Positions 38,254 to 46,308 of a DNA stretch of 64,000 bases are shown in pieces; position 1 is the first letter of the stretch; every line of letters starts with the position of its first letter. A model generated the notes under the pieces. It was not told where the DNA came from and searched no databases. It was given only the letters and a program-made list of their open reading frames with translations. The position numbers were made by a program, and so were the translations under genes. The stretch comes from Opitutus terrae PB90-1. GTDB lineage: Bacteria > Verrucomicrobiota > Verrucomicrobiia > Opitutales > Opitutaceae. The stretch spans positions 2,551,001 to 2,615,000 of the forward strand of contig NC_010571.1 in NCBI RefSeq assembly GCF_000019965.1, in the 5' to 3' direction.

Positions 38254-40170
38254 ATGGAAACTTCGATCGACGTTGCCATTCGACCCGGCGCGCACGTGCA
38301 ACCGCGCGGAGTGCGGTACTGCGTCTGGGCGCCTGACCACGAACGGCTGGCGGTGCAGGTCCGGCGGGCCGACGGCACCGTGGCCCGGCTGCCCCTCGAG
38401 CCTCAGCCGGAGGGTTATCACGTCGGCGAAGACGCCATCGGCGCGGCGGGTAATCGCTACATCATCGAACTGAGCGATGGCACGTTGCGGCCCGACCCGG
38501 CTTCGCGGTTTCAACCGGAGGGCGTGCATGGCTGGTCGGAGTGCATCGATCCGCACGAGTATCGCTGGCGGTGCACCGGCTGGCGTCGACCCGGCTGGCG
38601 CGGCCAGTCGATCTATGAGCTGCATGTGGGCACGTTCACGCGCGAGGGCACGTTTCAGTCGGCGGCCCGCCGGCTGGAGCACATCGCCGCGTTGGGCGTG
38701 CGCGCGATCGAGCTCATGCCCGTCGCGGATTTTCCCGGCAGCCGCAATTGGGGCTACGACGGCGTGGCGCTCTACGCGCCGGCGCGCTGCTATGGCCGGC
38801 CGGACGATCTGCGGGCGTTCGTCGACGCGGCGCACGAGCACGGACTCGCGGTGATTCTCGACGTCGTCTACAACCACCTCGGTCCCGATGGCAATTACCT
38901 GAGCCAGTTCGGCCGCGCCTACTTCAATCCGGAGCACCACACGCCCTGGGGCCAGGCGTTGAACTTCGACGGACCCGACAACCGGCCGGTGCGCGATTAT
39001 TTTCTCCACAACGCCGTCGCCTGGCTCGACGAATTCCGCTTCGACGGACTACGGCTCGACGCGACGCACGCGATCCGCGATGACTCGCCGCGGCACCTGC
39101 TCGCCGAGCTCGCCGACGTGGCGCAGGAGCGCGGCGCCTTCCTGATCGCGGAGGACGAGCGCAACTCGTGCGACATCCTGCGGCGGCCCGACGGCGCCGG
39201 CGCGGGGCTCGACGCCGCGTGGGCCGACGATTTTCACCACCAGGTGCGGGTGGCGCTGACGGGGGTGCAGGACGCGTATTTCAAGAATTACGCCGGCTCG
39301 CCCGAGCAGGTGGCTGCGACCTTGCGGCACGGCTGGTTTTATCGCGGGCAGCCGTATCCCTCCTGGAAGGGCCGGCCCCGCGGCGAACCCTGCGATCACC
39401 TCTCTCCCCACGCGTTCGTCCTGTGTATCGAGAACCACGACCAGGTCGGCAATCGCGGGCGCGGCGAGCGGCTGGAACACCTGATCGCGCCCGCGGCTTT
39501 TCGCGCCGCCTCGGGGCTGCTGTGTCTCGCGCCTTATCCGCTGCTGATCTTCATGGGCCAGGAGTGGGCGGCGAGCGCGCCGTTTCTGTTCTTCACCGAT
39601 CACGCGGGTGAGCTGGGCACCAAGGTGTCGGAAGGCCGGCGCAAGGAGTTTTCGGAGTTTGCGCGCGATCACGCCTCAGGCCTCGGCACGGTGCCCGATC
39701 CGCAGGCGCTGGAGACGTTCACGCGTTCGAAACTGTCTTGGGACGAACTGCGGCTCAGTCCGTACGCGACCGTGCTGCACCTGTATCGCGCCTGCTTGCG
39801 GGAGCGCGGCGCGTGGCTTGAGGAGGTCGCGGCGGATCGGGCGCGCTGGTCGGTCGAGGCCCTCGAGCGCGCCGTGGCGATTCGCTATCGTCCCGCCGCG
39901 GGCCCGGAGCGGCTGGTGCTGACCTCGCTCGAGGGCGGCGCGCGGCTGTCACTCCAGGCGGATTCCCGGCTGCGACCGCCGGCCGGTCACAGCTGGCAGC
40001 TGGCGCTCGACAGCAATGCGAGTTGGATCGAAACCGCCGCGGGCGCGCCCCCGGAACGCGTGGTGACCTGTGCCACGTCGGCGCTGCCGGGGGTGGATAC
40101 GCTGGTGTTCACGGCGCCGGCGACCTTGTTGCTGGTCGCGCGGCCGACGGAGGAGCGGGTGCGATCGTGA
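38254..40170 (+). CDS. treZ: Malto-oligosyltrehalose trehalohydrolase TreZ
   Basis: 638 residues from the ATG at 38254. An N-terminal CBM48-like domain (PRGVRYCVWAPDHERLAVQV) precedes the GH13 barrel. Visible motifs are YELHVGTFTREGTFQSA, DVVYNHLGPDGNYL, the nucleophile Asp in FDGLRLDATHAI (~268), the acid Glu in FLIAEDERN (~300) and CIENHDQVGN. TreZ cuts trehalose off the maltooligosyl-trehalose made by TreY. Its TGA stop overlaps the GTG start of treY, so the two are translationally coupled. Confidence 0.95.
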   Translation: METSIDVAIRPGAHVQPRGVRYCVWAPDHERLAVQVRRADGTVARLPLEPQPEGYHVGEDAIGAAGNRYIIELSDGTLRPDPASRFQPEGVHGWSECIDPHEYRWRCTGWRRPGWRGQSIYELHVGTFTREGTFQSAARRLEHIAALGVRAIELMPVADFPGSRNWGYDGVALYAPARCYGRPDDLRAFVDAAHEHGLAVILDVVYNHLGPDGNYLSQFGRAYFNPEHHTPWGQALNFDGPDNRPVRDYFLHNAVAWLDEFRFDGLRLDATHAIRDDSPRHLLAELADVAQERGAFLIAEDERNSCDILRRPDGAGAGLDAAWADDFHHQVRVALTGVQDAYFKNYAGSPEQVAATLRHGWFYRGQPYPSWKGRPRGEPCDHLSPHAFVLCIENHDQVGNRGRGERLEHLIAPAAFRAASGLLCLAPYPLLIFMGQEWAASAPFLFFTDHAGELGTKVSEGRRKEFSEFARDHASGLGTVPDPQALETFTRSKLSWDELRLSPYATVLHLYRACLRERGAWLEEVAADRARWSVEALERAVAIRYRPAAGPERLVLTSLEGGARLSLQADSRLRPPAGHSWQLALDSNASWIETAAGAPPERVVTCATSALPGVDTLVFTAPATLLLVARPTEERVRS

Positions 40171-43016
40171 GCAATCCGATGCAGGCGCGGCGCATCCCCG
40201 TGGCCACCTACCGACTGCAATTGCGGCGCGAGTTTCCGTTCGCCGCCGCGGAGGCGGTGATCGCGCATGCGCACGCGTTCGGCATTTCCGACTATTACGT
40301 TTCGCCGATCCTGCTCTCCACACCGGGCAGTTCGCACGGCTATGACGTAACCGATTACCGTTTGATCAATCCGGAGCTCGGCGGTCGCGAGGGCTTTAGT
40401 CGACTGCACGACGCCCTGCGCGCGCGGCAGATGGGCCTGGTGCTCGACTTCGTGCCGAATCACATGGGGATCAACGCGCCGGGCCTGTTGAACACCTGGT
40501 GGCGCGACGTGCTGCAGAATGGCGTGCATTCGCGCTACGCGGGGTTTTTCGATATCGACTGGAGCGGCACCGGCGAGGGCGCGGCGCAGGTGCTGGTGCC
40601 GATCCTCGACGATCACTATGGCCGCGTGCTCGAGGCGGGGCGGCTGGCGCTCCGCTGCGAACGGGGCGTCATCGGCGTGCACTATGGCGACATGCAGTTT
40701 CCGGTGCGGCCGCAGACGTACCAATCGTTGTTGAACGCGGCCGCGGAGTCGATGCCGGCGGCGGCCCAGCTGCGGGAGCTGGCGGAGGAATTCGGCGCTC
40801 TGCCGCGGGCCGAGGCCACCGAGGATTTCGAGAGGGCGGCGGAGCGGACCAAACGCGTGGCGGAATTGAAACGCCGGCTGGGAACGCTGCTCGAGCAGCA
40901 GCCCGCGGCGCGCGCGGCGCTTGAGGAGCGGTTGCACGCGCTGGAAGGGCGGACCGGCGAGCCGCGCAGCTTCGATGCGCTCGACGAGGTGATCTCGCAG
41001 CAGCACTACCGACTGGCCTACTGGCGCGCGGGGCAGCACGAAACAAATTACCGGCGGTTTTTCGCGATCGACACGCTGATTGGATTGCGGATGGAGGAGC
41101 CGGAGGTGTTCGAGGAAACCCACGCCTTGCTCTCGCGCCTGCTGGTGGAAGGCACCGTGACCGGACTGCGGATCGATCACATCGACGGCTTGCGGCAGCC
41201 GCAGCGGTACCTCGAGCGCTTGCAGGCGCTCGCGATGCGAACCGGTGACGAAGCGCGCGATCCGCTCTATGTGCTGGTGGAAAAGATCCTGGCCGACCAC
41301 GAACCGCTCCCGGTCGAGTGGCCGACGCACGGCACCACGGGCTACGAGTTCATCGCGCAGATCGCCGGTGTGCTCGTGGATCCCCAGGCCGAGCGCTATT
41401 TCAGCGAACACTATGCCGAATTCACCGGCGAAACGGCGGCGTTCGAGGATGTCGTGTACCAAAAAAAGCTGCTGGTGCTCGAAGAGCTGTTCGCCAACGC
41501 GGTGCTCAAGCTGGCGACCGACCTGACGGACCTGGTGCGCAGCGAACGTCGCTGGCGGGACGTGTCGCGCAACGAGCTCACGGTCGCAGTGCGCGAAGTG
41601 ATGGCGGCCCATGGAGTTTATCGCACGTATCGTCGGGGGCCGGCGCCGATGGAGGCGCGTGACCGGCGCGTCGTGGAGCAGGCGAGTGCGATCGCGATCG
41701 CGCGCAATCCGCGGCTCGGCGCGGCGCCGATCGAGCTCGTGCGCGACGTGCTCACCGGCGATTTCCCGCCGGAGGATCCGGCCGAGGCCGAGCGCGCCGC
41801 GCAACCGACGCAGGCGCTGCGCGCGCGGCTGGCCGACTGGGTGTTGAGCTTTCAACAATACACCGGCGCGATCATGGCGAAGGCGGTCGAAGACACCGCG
41901 TTTTACACCTACAGCCGGTTCATCGCGTTGAACGAGGTCGGCGGCAATCCCGGCCGGTTCGGCGGCACCGTGGCAGGATTTCACGCGGCGAATGAGGAGC
42001 GGCTGCGGCGCACGCCGCACGCGCTGCTCGCGCTCGCCACGCACGACACGAAGCTCGGGGAGGATGCGCGGGCCCGGCTCTACGCGCTGTCGGAGCTCCC
42101 GCACGAATGGCACGAGAGTCTGCAGGAATGGCGGCAGATGAACCAGCGGCACAAGACCATGGTCGATGGTCGCGCCGCGCCGGATGCGAACGAGGAATAT
42201 CGGCTGTATCAGATCCTGCTGGCGGCGTGGCCGGCGGACGACGCCGATCCGGACGATGGTTTCCGCGAGCGGATTCGCGAGCACCTGCGCAAGGCCGTCA
42301 ACGAGGCGAAGCGCAACACCACCTGGGTGCAGCCCAACGAACGCTGGATCGAGGCGGGCGATCGCTTCGTGGACGCATTGCTGTCGTTGGAGAGCGGCCG
42401 CGAGTTCCTGGCGAGCTTCCGGCCGCGTGCGGGGCGGCTCGCGCATCTCGGGTTGGTGAACACCCTCACGCAGACGGTGCTGAAAATCACGTCGCCGGGC
42501 GTGCCGGATTTTTATCAGGGCACGGAGCTGTGGGATTTGAGCCTGGTGGATCCCGACAACCGGCGCCCGGTGGACTTCGACCTGCGCAGCCGGCTCACGC
42601 AGAAACCGCTCGACGGACTGCGTTGGGCCGAGCTGTTCCGGGATTGGCGCAGCGGGGAGATCAAGCTGCAGATCGCGCGCGCGCTGCTGCAGTTCCGTGG
42701 AACGCACCGCGAGCTGTTTCAGCAGGGCGAGTATTGGCCGCTGCAGACGAGGGGACGTTTTCGCGACAAGGTGGTCGCGTTTGCCCGCGTGATCGGCGAG
42801 GAGGCGATGCTCGTGGTCGCGCCGCGGTTGACGAGTGCACTCGGGTGTCCGCCGCTGGGGCTGGTGTGGGACGACACCACGCTCGTGCTCCCGACAGGCG
42901 GGGGGAAGCGCTGGCGCGATGTCGTGACCGGCTGCGAGCACGCGGGTGAGGCGGGCGAGCTGCGGCTCAGCGAGCTCCTGGCCGAGCTGCCGTTCGCGGT
43001 GCTGGCGAGTGGTTGA
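40167..43016 (+). CDS. treY: Maltooligosyl trehalose synthase TreY
   Basis: 949 residues from the GTG at 40167, which overlaps the treZ stop as GTGA and has one of the few good Shine-Dalgarno sites here (GGAGGAG, 40149-40155, 11 nt ahead). Motifs are IPVATYRLQLRREFPFAAAE, SRHGYD-like SSHGYDVTDY, LVLDFVPNHMGIN, the catalytic Asp in TGLRIDHIDGLRQP (~337), the Glu in VEKILADHEPLP (~371) and LATHDTKLGEDARARL. It isomerises the reducing-end alpha-1,4 bond of maltodextrins to alpha,alpha-1,1. With GlgX and TreZ it forms a complete glycogen-to-trehalose path, useful under osmotic or desiccation stress. A downstream palindrome array separates it from convergent livF. Confidence 0.95.
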   Translation: MSNPMQARRIPVATYRLQLRREFPFAAAEAVIAHAHAFGISDYYVSPILLSTPGSSHGYDVTDYRLINPELGGREGFSRLHDALRARQMGLVLDFVPNHMGINAPGLLNTWWRDVLQNGVHSRYAGFFDIDWSGTGEGAAQVLVPILDDHYGRVLEAGRLALRCERGVIGVHYGDMQFPVRPQTYQSLLNAAAESMPAAAQLRELAEEFGALPRAEATEDFERAAERTKRVAELKRRLGTLLEQQPAARAALEERLHALEGRTGEPRSFDALDEVISQQHYRLAYWRAGQHETNYRRFFAIDTLIGLRMEEPEVFEETHALLSRLLVEGTVTGLRIDHIDGLRQPQRYLERLQALAMRTGDEARDPLYVLVEKILADHEPLPVEWPTHGTTGYEFIAQIAGVLVDPQAERYFSEHYAEFTGETAAFEDVVYQKKLLVLEELFANAVLKLATDLTDLVRSERRWRDVSRNELTVAVREVMAAHGVYRTYRRGPAPMEARDRRVVEQASAIAIARNPRLGAAPIELVRDVLTGDFPPEDPAEAERAAQPTQALRARLADWVLSFQQYTGAIMAKAVEDTAFYTYSRFIALNEVGGNPGRFGGTVAGFHAANEERLRRTPHALLALATHDTKLGEDARARLYALSELPHEWHESLQEWRQMNQRHKTMVDGRAAPDANEEYRLYQILLAAWPADDADPDDGFRERIREHLRKAVNEAKRNTTWVQPNERWIEAGDRFVDALLSLESGREFLASFRPRAGRLAHLGLVNTLTQTVLKITSPGVPDFYQGTELWDLSLVDPDNRRPVDFDLRSRLTQKPLDGLRWAELFRDWRSGEIKLQIARALLQFRGTHRELFQQGEYWPLQTRGRFRDKVVAFARVIGEEAMLVVAPRLTSALGCPPLGLVWDDTTLVLPTGGGKRWRDVVTGCEHAGEAGELRLSELLAELPFAVLASG

Positions 43017-43034
43017 ACAGAAGCGAAGGCTAGA

Positions 43035-43134
43035 GTAGGGGCGCAGACTTGCTGCGCCCGCGATCACGAAACCTAAGGGCGTAGCAAGCTGCGCCCCTAC
43101 CCGCGTGGTGGCACGGGCATCTTGCCCGTGCCAC
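43035..43134. repeat. Three-way-junction palindrome plus a separate perfect 12-bp hairpin
   Basis: The first unit has a 12-bp perfect outer stem (43035-43046 with 43089-43100, GTAGGGGCGCAG/CTGCGCCCCTAC) that competes with two inner GGGCGCAG/CTGCGCCC-type hairpins. The second unit is a perfect 12-bp stem with loop TCT (43108-43119 with 43123-43134). It lies between convergent treY and livF. Neither strand shows a T-run, so it does not look like a simple terminator. Confidence 0.8.
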
Positions 43135-43139
43135 GCTCT

Positions 43140-43847
43140 TCACCCGCCCAGGTAGGTCGCTTTGAGCCGCGGGTCGGTGCGGAGATGTTTGCTCTCGCCC
43201 TGCATCGCAATCCGGCCGGTCTCGAGCACGAAGGCGTAGGACGAGACGTCGAGCGCGAGATTCGCGTTCTGCTCCACGAGCAGGATGGTGATCCCGTGCT
43301 CGCGGTTGATCTCCACGATCTTCTCGAAAATCGTGCTGATCAGTCGTGGCGCGATGCCGAGCGACGGCTCGTCGAGCATCAGGAACTTCGGGCTGCCCAT
43401 GAGCGCGCGACCGATCGCGAGCATCTGCTGTTCGCCGCCGGAAAGGGTCCCGGCCATCTGCTTCAGCCGTTCCTTCAACCGCGGAAACACGCCGAAAACA
43501 TACTCGCGGTTCTTCTGCACGAGATCGGTGTCGTGCAGCAGGTAGGCGCCCATCGCGAGGTTTTCCGCCACGGTGAGGTTGGAAAAAATCATCCGGCCCT
43601 CCGGCACATGGCCGAGCCCGCGGGCCACGATCCGGTGCGACGGCGTGGCGGTGATGTCTTCTTCATCGAAGACGATTCGCCCGGCCTTCGGCCGCAGCAG
43701 TCCGGAAATGGTGCGCAGCGTGGTGGTCTTGCCCGCGCCGTTGCCGCCGATGAGGGTGACGATCGCGCCCGCGGGAATCTGAAACGAGAGACCCGACAGC
43801 GCCGTGATGGCACCATAGGAAACCTGGAGATCGGTGACTTGGAGCAT
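43140..43847 (-). CDS. livF: Branched-chain amino-acid ABC transporter ATPase LivF
   Basis: 235 residues from the ATG at 43847 (LQVTDLQVSYGAITALSGLS). Walker A is GGNGAGKTT, the Q-loop region is RPKAGRIVFDEEDITATP, the signature is LSGGEQQML and Walker B is LMLDEPSLGIAP. It is one of two ATPases driving the Liv importer and is the last gene of the operon. The start codon lies in one arm of a short inverted repeat (43846-43926). Confidence 0.93.
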   Translation of the reverse strand: MLQVTDLQVSYGAITALSGLSFQIPAGAIVTLIGGNGAGKTTTLRTISGLLRPKAGRIVFDEEDITATPSHRIVARGLGHVPEGRMIFSNLTVAENLAMGAYLLHDTDLVQKNREYVFGVFPRLKERLKQMAGTLSGGEQQMLAIGRALMGSPKFLMLDEPSLGIAPRLISTIFEKIVEINREHGITILLVEQNANLALDVSSYAFVLETGRIAMQGESKHLRTDPRLKATYLGG

Positions 43848-43926
43848 TTTCGATTTCTGATTTCCGATTTCCGATTTCGGACCGGCGGCGAGCACGATCG
43901 AAAATCGAGATTCGAAAATCGAAAAT
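43846..43926. repeat. Inverted GATTTCCGATTT / CGAAAATCGAAAAT tract
   Basis: The arms ATTTTCGATTT (43846-43856) and AAATCGAAAAT (43916-43926) are perfectly complementary, and inside them GATTTC units face GAAATC-like units. The tract fills the livG-livF gap and covers the livF start codon, so folding could limit livF translation. Confidence 0.55.
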
Positions 43927-43933
43927 TATGTCG

Positions 43934-44725
43934 TCAGTGGTGCGTCAGCGAACGCTGGTGCTCCTCGCCGAGGTAGGCTTCGATCACCTTTGGATCCGAC
44001 TGGATCGCGGCGGGATCGCCCTCGGCGATCTTGATGCCGTAGTCGAGCACGGCGATGCGCTGGCACACGCCCATGACGACCTTCATGGAGTGCTCGACGA
44101 GCAGGATCGAGAGCGCGAATTCTTTTTGGATGCGCTGGATCAGCCGGATGAGCTCGACCTTTTCCGTCGGGTTCATGCCGGCGGCGGGTTCGTCGAGCAG
44201 CAGCAGTTTTGGTTTCGTGGCCAGGCCGCGGACGATTTCGAGCCGGCGCTGCTCGCCGTAGGGGAGCGACTGCGCTGGCGCATCGCGAAAGCGCCGCAGG
44301 TTGAAAATCTCCAGCAGCTCTTCCGTGCGGCGGGTGATGGCCGCCTCGTCCTCGGTAAACGCGCGGAGCCGGAGCAGCGTGTGCAGCGGCCCGGTGCGCC
44401 GGTGGAGATTGCACGCGGCGCGGACGTTGTCGAAGACCGAGAGGCTGCCAAAAAGTCGGATGTTCTGGAACGTGCGGGCGATGCCGCGGGCGACGATGTC
44501 ATGGACTTTCAGCCCGGCGAGATCGCGGCCGCGAAACCGCACGGCGCCGTCGGTCGGCTGGTAAACGCCGGTGATGAGATTGAACACCGTGGTTTTGCCG
44601 GCGCCGTTCGGACCGATGAGGCCGACGAGTTCGTTCTCGCCGACGACGAAGTCCACGGCGTTGACGGCGGTGAGTCCGCCGAACCGGATCGTGGCCTTGT
44701 CGAGCTGGAGCAGCGGTGCGGTCAC
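43934..44725 (-). CDS. livG: Branched-chain amino-acid ABC transporter ATPase LivG
   Basis: 263 residues starting with GTG at 44725; the GTG overlaps the TGA of the PH-domain gene (GTGA). The start fits the family opening (TAPLLQLDKATIRFGGLTAV). Walker A is GPNGAGKTT, the signature LPYGEQRRLEIVRGL, Walker B LLLDEPAAGMNP, and the LivG-specific insertion and C-terminal DYGIKIAEGDPAAIQ are present. Partner of LivF in the importer. Reading further upstream in this frame only crosses the PH gene out of frame and is not coding. Confidence 0.93.
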   Translation of the reverse strand: MTAPLLQLDKATIRFGGLTAVNAVDFVVGENELVGLIGPNGAGKTTVFNLITGVYQPTDGAVRFRGRDLAGLKVHDIVARGIARTFQNIRLFGSLSVFDNVRAACNLHRRTGPLHTLLRLRAFTEDEAAITRRTEELLEIFNLRRFRDAPAQSLPYGEQRRLEIVRGLATKPKLLLLDEPAAGMNPTEKVELIRLIQRIQKEFALSILLVEHSMKVVMGVCQRIAVLDYGIKIAEGDPAAIQSDPKVIEAYLGEEHQRSLTHH

Positions 44726-45207
44726 GGCGAGTTGATCTCGAGATCGCGCACGCCGCGCGCCTGGCGCATCCGTTCGGTGTGGGTGCGCACCTGGTCTTTC
44801 AACCACGCCACCCGCGGGACCGCGCGAAGCACCACCTGTTCGTTCGAGCGATCGGCGGTTTCGAGCACGAGGTGGCCGCGACCGACCAGGCGGAGCCAGA
44901 ACGGCTCGACGAGCGCGTAGTCGCGGACGCGGTAGAGTTCGAGCTCGGTGGTGTGGCGCGAAAGGATGCCCGCGCGCGTGCGGATTCGCTGCGTGGTGAT
45001 CTCGTAGACGTGATAGCGCGTTTGCAGCCAGCGGATGAAAAGCGCGAGCACCGGTACGGCCAGCGCGAGCAGCACGAGCGGACCGGCGGCGGTAAAAAAA
45101 TAGGCGGCGACGATCGCGGCGGTGACGACGAGCCAGAACACATACGCGCCGAAGTTGGTCCACTGCGACGGCGAGCCCTGCCAGATCACGGTTTCTTCCT
45201 CGTTCAT
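44722..45207 (-). CDS. Bacterial PH-domain (YdbS-like) membrane protein inside the liv operon
   Basis: 161 residues. Two adjacent hydrophobic segments (~20-38 and ~40-60) follow the polar MNEEETVIWQGSPSQW. A bacterial PH domain of the YdbS/bPH2 type then spans ~65-150 (YHVYEITTQRIRTRAGIL, TTELELYRVRDYALVEPF, GHLVLETADRS). Its ATG overlaps the livM stop (ATGA) and its TGA overlaps the livG start (GTGA), so it is translationally coupled on both sides. PH genes are not part of known Liv systems. It may be a membrane-associated partner of the transporter or a passenger; no experimental link is known to me. Confidence 0.8.
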   Translation of the reverse strand: MNEEETVIWQGSPSQWTNFGAYVFWLVVTAAIVAAYFFTAAGPLVLLALAVPVLALFIRWLQTRYHVYEITTQRIRTRAGILSRHTTELELYRVRDYALVEPFWLRLVGRGHLVLETADRSNEQVVLRAVPRVAWLKDQVRTHTERMRQARGVRDLEINSP

Positions 45208-46160
45208 GGGGCGGTTTTGTTTCTGCGGCCGAGAGAGTAGCGAAGGTTAAACAACCCCTGCGGGCGCGCCAGCATCAGCACGATCAGGAGAAACGAGTAG
45301 ATGACCATCCGGTATTCCGCGACGGGCCGGAGCACCTCCGGCAGCAGCGTCAGCAGCGCCGCGGCGAGCACGACGCCGAGCGTGTTGCCCATGCCGCCGA
45401 GAATCACCATCACCACGATCTCGATGCTCTTGGTGAAATCGAAACCGGTCGGCGTGATGGTCATCTTGAAATGGCCGTAGAGTCCGCCGGCGATGCCGGC
45501 GAAGAACGCGCCGACCACGAACGCGACGATCTTGTAGCGCGTGGTGTTGAGTCCGACCGCCTCGGCGGCGACCTCGTCGTCATGCGTCGCGAGGAATCCG
45601 CGGCCATAGGTGGAGGTGACCAGGCAGGCCACCACGAAGAGGGTGATCGCGACGAACGCGAGCACCCAGAAAATGGTCGTGTAGGGCGGGATGCCGTTGA
45701 GCCCGAGCGCACCGCCGAGTACTTCCACGTTCTGGAACACGACGCGGATGATCTCGCCGAAGCCGAGCGTGACGAGCGCGAGGTAGTCGCCTCGCAGTCG
45801 CAGAGAGGGCACGCCGACGAGCAGGCCGGTGAAGGCGGCGGCCAGCCCGCCGACGATCAGCGCGCCGAGGAAGAGCAGGCTCTGCTGCCAGAGCGTGCCG
45901 CCGTCCTCGCCGAGCAGTCGCGGGCCGAGGAAGAGCGTCACGGCGGCAGCGAGATACGCGCCGACCGACATGAACCCGGCGTGGCCCAGCGAGAACTGGC
46001 CGGTGTAGCCGTTCACCAGATTGAGCGAGACGGCGAGGATGATGTTGATCCCGACGCCGATCAGTACGTCGAGGTGATACGGGTCGATGTGGTCCGAGAA
46101 AAAGTGGACGCCGAAAGCCACGAGCAGGCCGGCCAGGAGTGCGAGGTGAGGCTTGGGCAT
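45204..46160 (-). CDS. livM: Branched-chain amino-acid ABC transporter permease LivM
   Basis: 318 residues with about nine hydrophobic helices. Family motifs are INIILAVSLNLVNGYTGQFSLG-type (near 37-58, ending GHAGFMSVGAYL), LRGDYLALVTLGFGEIIRV (~135) and GGMGNTLGVVLAAALLTLLPE (~260). It forms the membrane channel with LivH. Its start is preceded at 18 bp by an inverted GTTGAG-repeat element (46178-46301), and its stop overlaps the PH gene. Confidence 0.93.
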   Translation of the reverse strand: MPKPHLALLAGLLVAFGVHFFSDHIDPYHLDVLIGVGINIILAVSLNLVNGYTGQFSLGHAGFMSVGAYLAAAVTLFLGPRLLGEDGGTLWQQSLLFLGALIVGGLAAAFTGLLVGVPSLRLRGDYLALVTLGFGEIIRVVFQNVEVLGGALGLNGIPPYTTIFWVLAFVAITLFVVACLVTSTYGRGFLATHDDEVAAEAVGLNTTRYKIVAFVVGAFFAGIAGGLYGHFKMTITPTGFDFTKSIEIVVMVILGGMGNTLGVVLAAALLTLLPEVLRPVAEYRMVIYSFLLIVLMLARPQGLFNLRYSLGRRNKTAP

Positions 46161-46177
46161 GGGGGACGGGCGGACTA

Positions 46178-46301
46178 GTTGAGGGTTGAGAGTTGAGGGT
46201 TGAGAGGAGCGATCGCCTGAGCGAGCGATGCTGCGCGACGGCGTCTGGTGCCAGCTGACGCTTGCGTGCCGTCACTCAACCCTGAACTCTCAACTCTCAA
46301 C
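46178..46301. repeat. Inverted GTTGAG-repeat element without a gene ('empty' unit)
   Basis: Arms 46178-46204 and 46275-46301 are inverted copies matching at 25 of 27 positions, built of GTTGAGG/GTTGAGA heptamers. The 70-bp interior is GC-rich with short palindromes and no ORF. It fills the livH-livM gap. Arms of the same sequence enclose the S23 gene at 47408-47878. Confidence 0.7.
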
Positions 46302-46308
46302 GTCCTGC

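Noticed and set aside
39987-43067. A 1026-codon open frame on the minus strand opposite treY
   Set aside because: It mirrors the third-position GC of treY, is very rich in Arg, His and Gln, and has no family motif, while treY has all catalytic motifs. The same holds for long minus- or plus-strand frames opposite valS, the second ADOP permease (6208-8460) and the Tat-exported protein (11869-14283).
43108-43134. Intrinsic terminator for treY or livF at the perfect 12-bp hairpin
   Set aside because: Neither strand has a U-run after the stem; the plus strand continues CGCTCTTCACCC and the minus strand CACGCGGGTAGG.
44726-45163. An N-terminal extension of LivG into the upstream gene
   Set aside because: It is the PH-domain gene read in another frame; the GTG at 44725 gives the exact family start.
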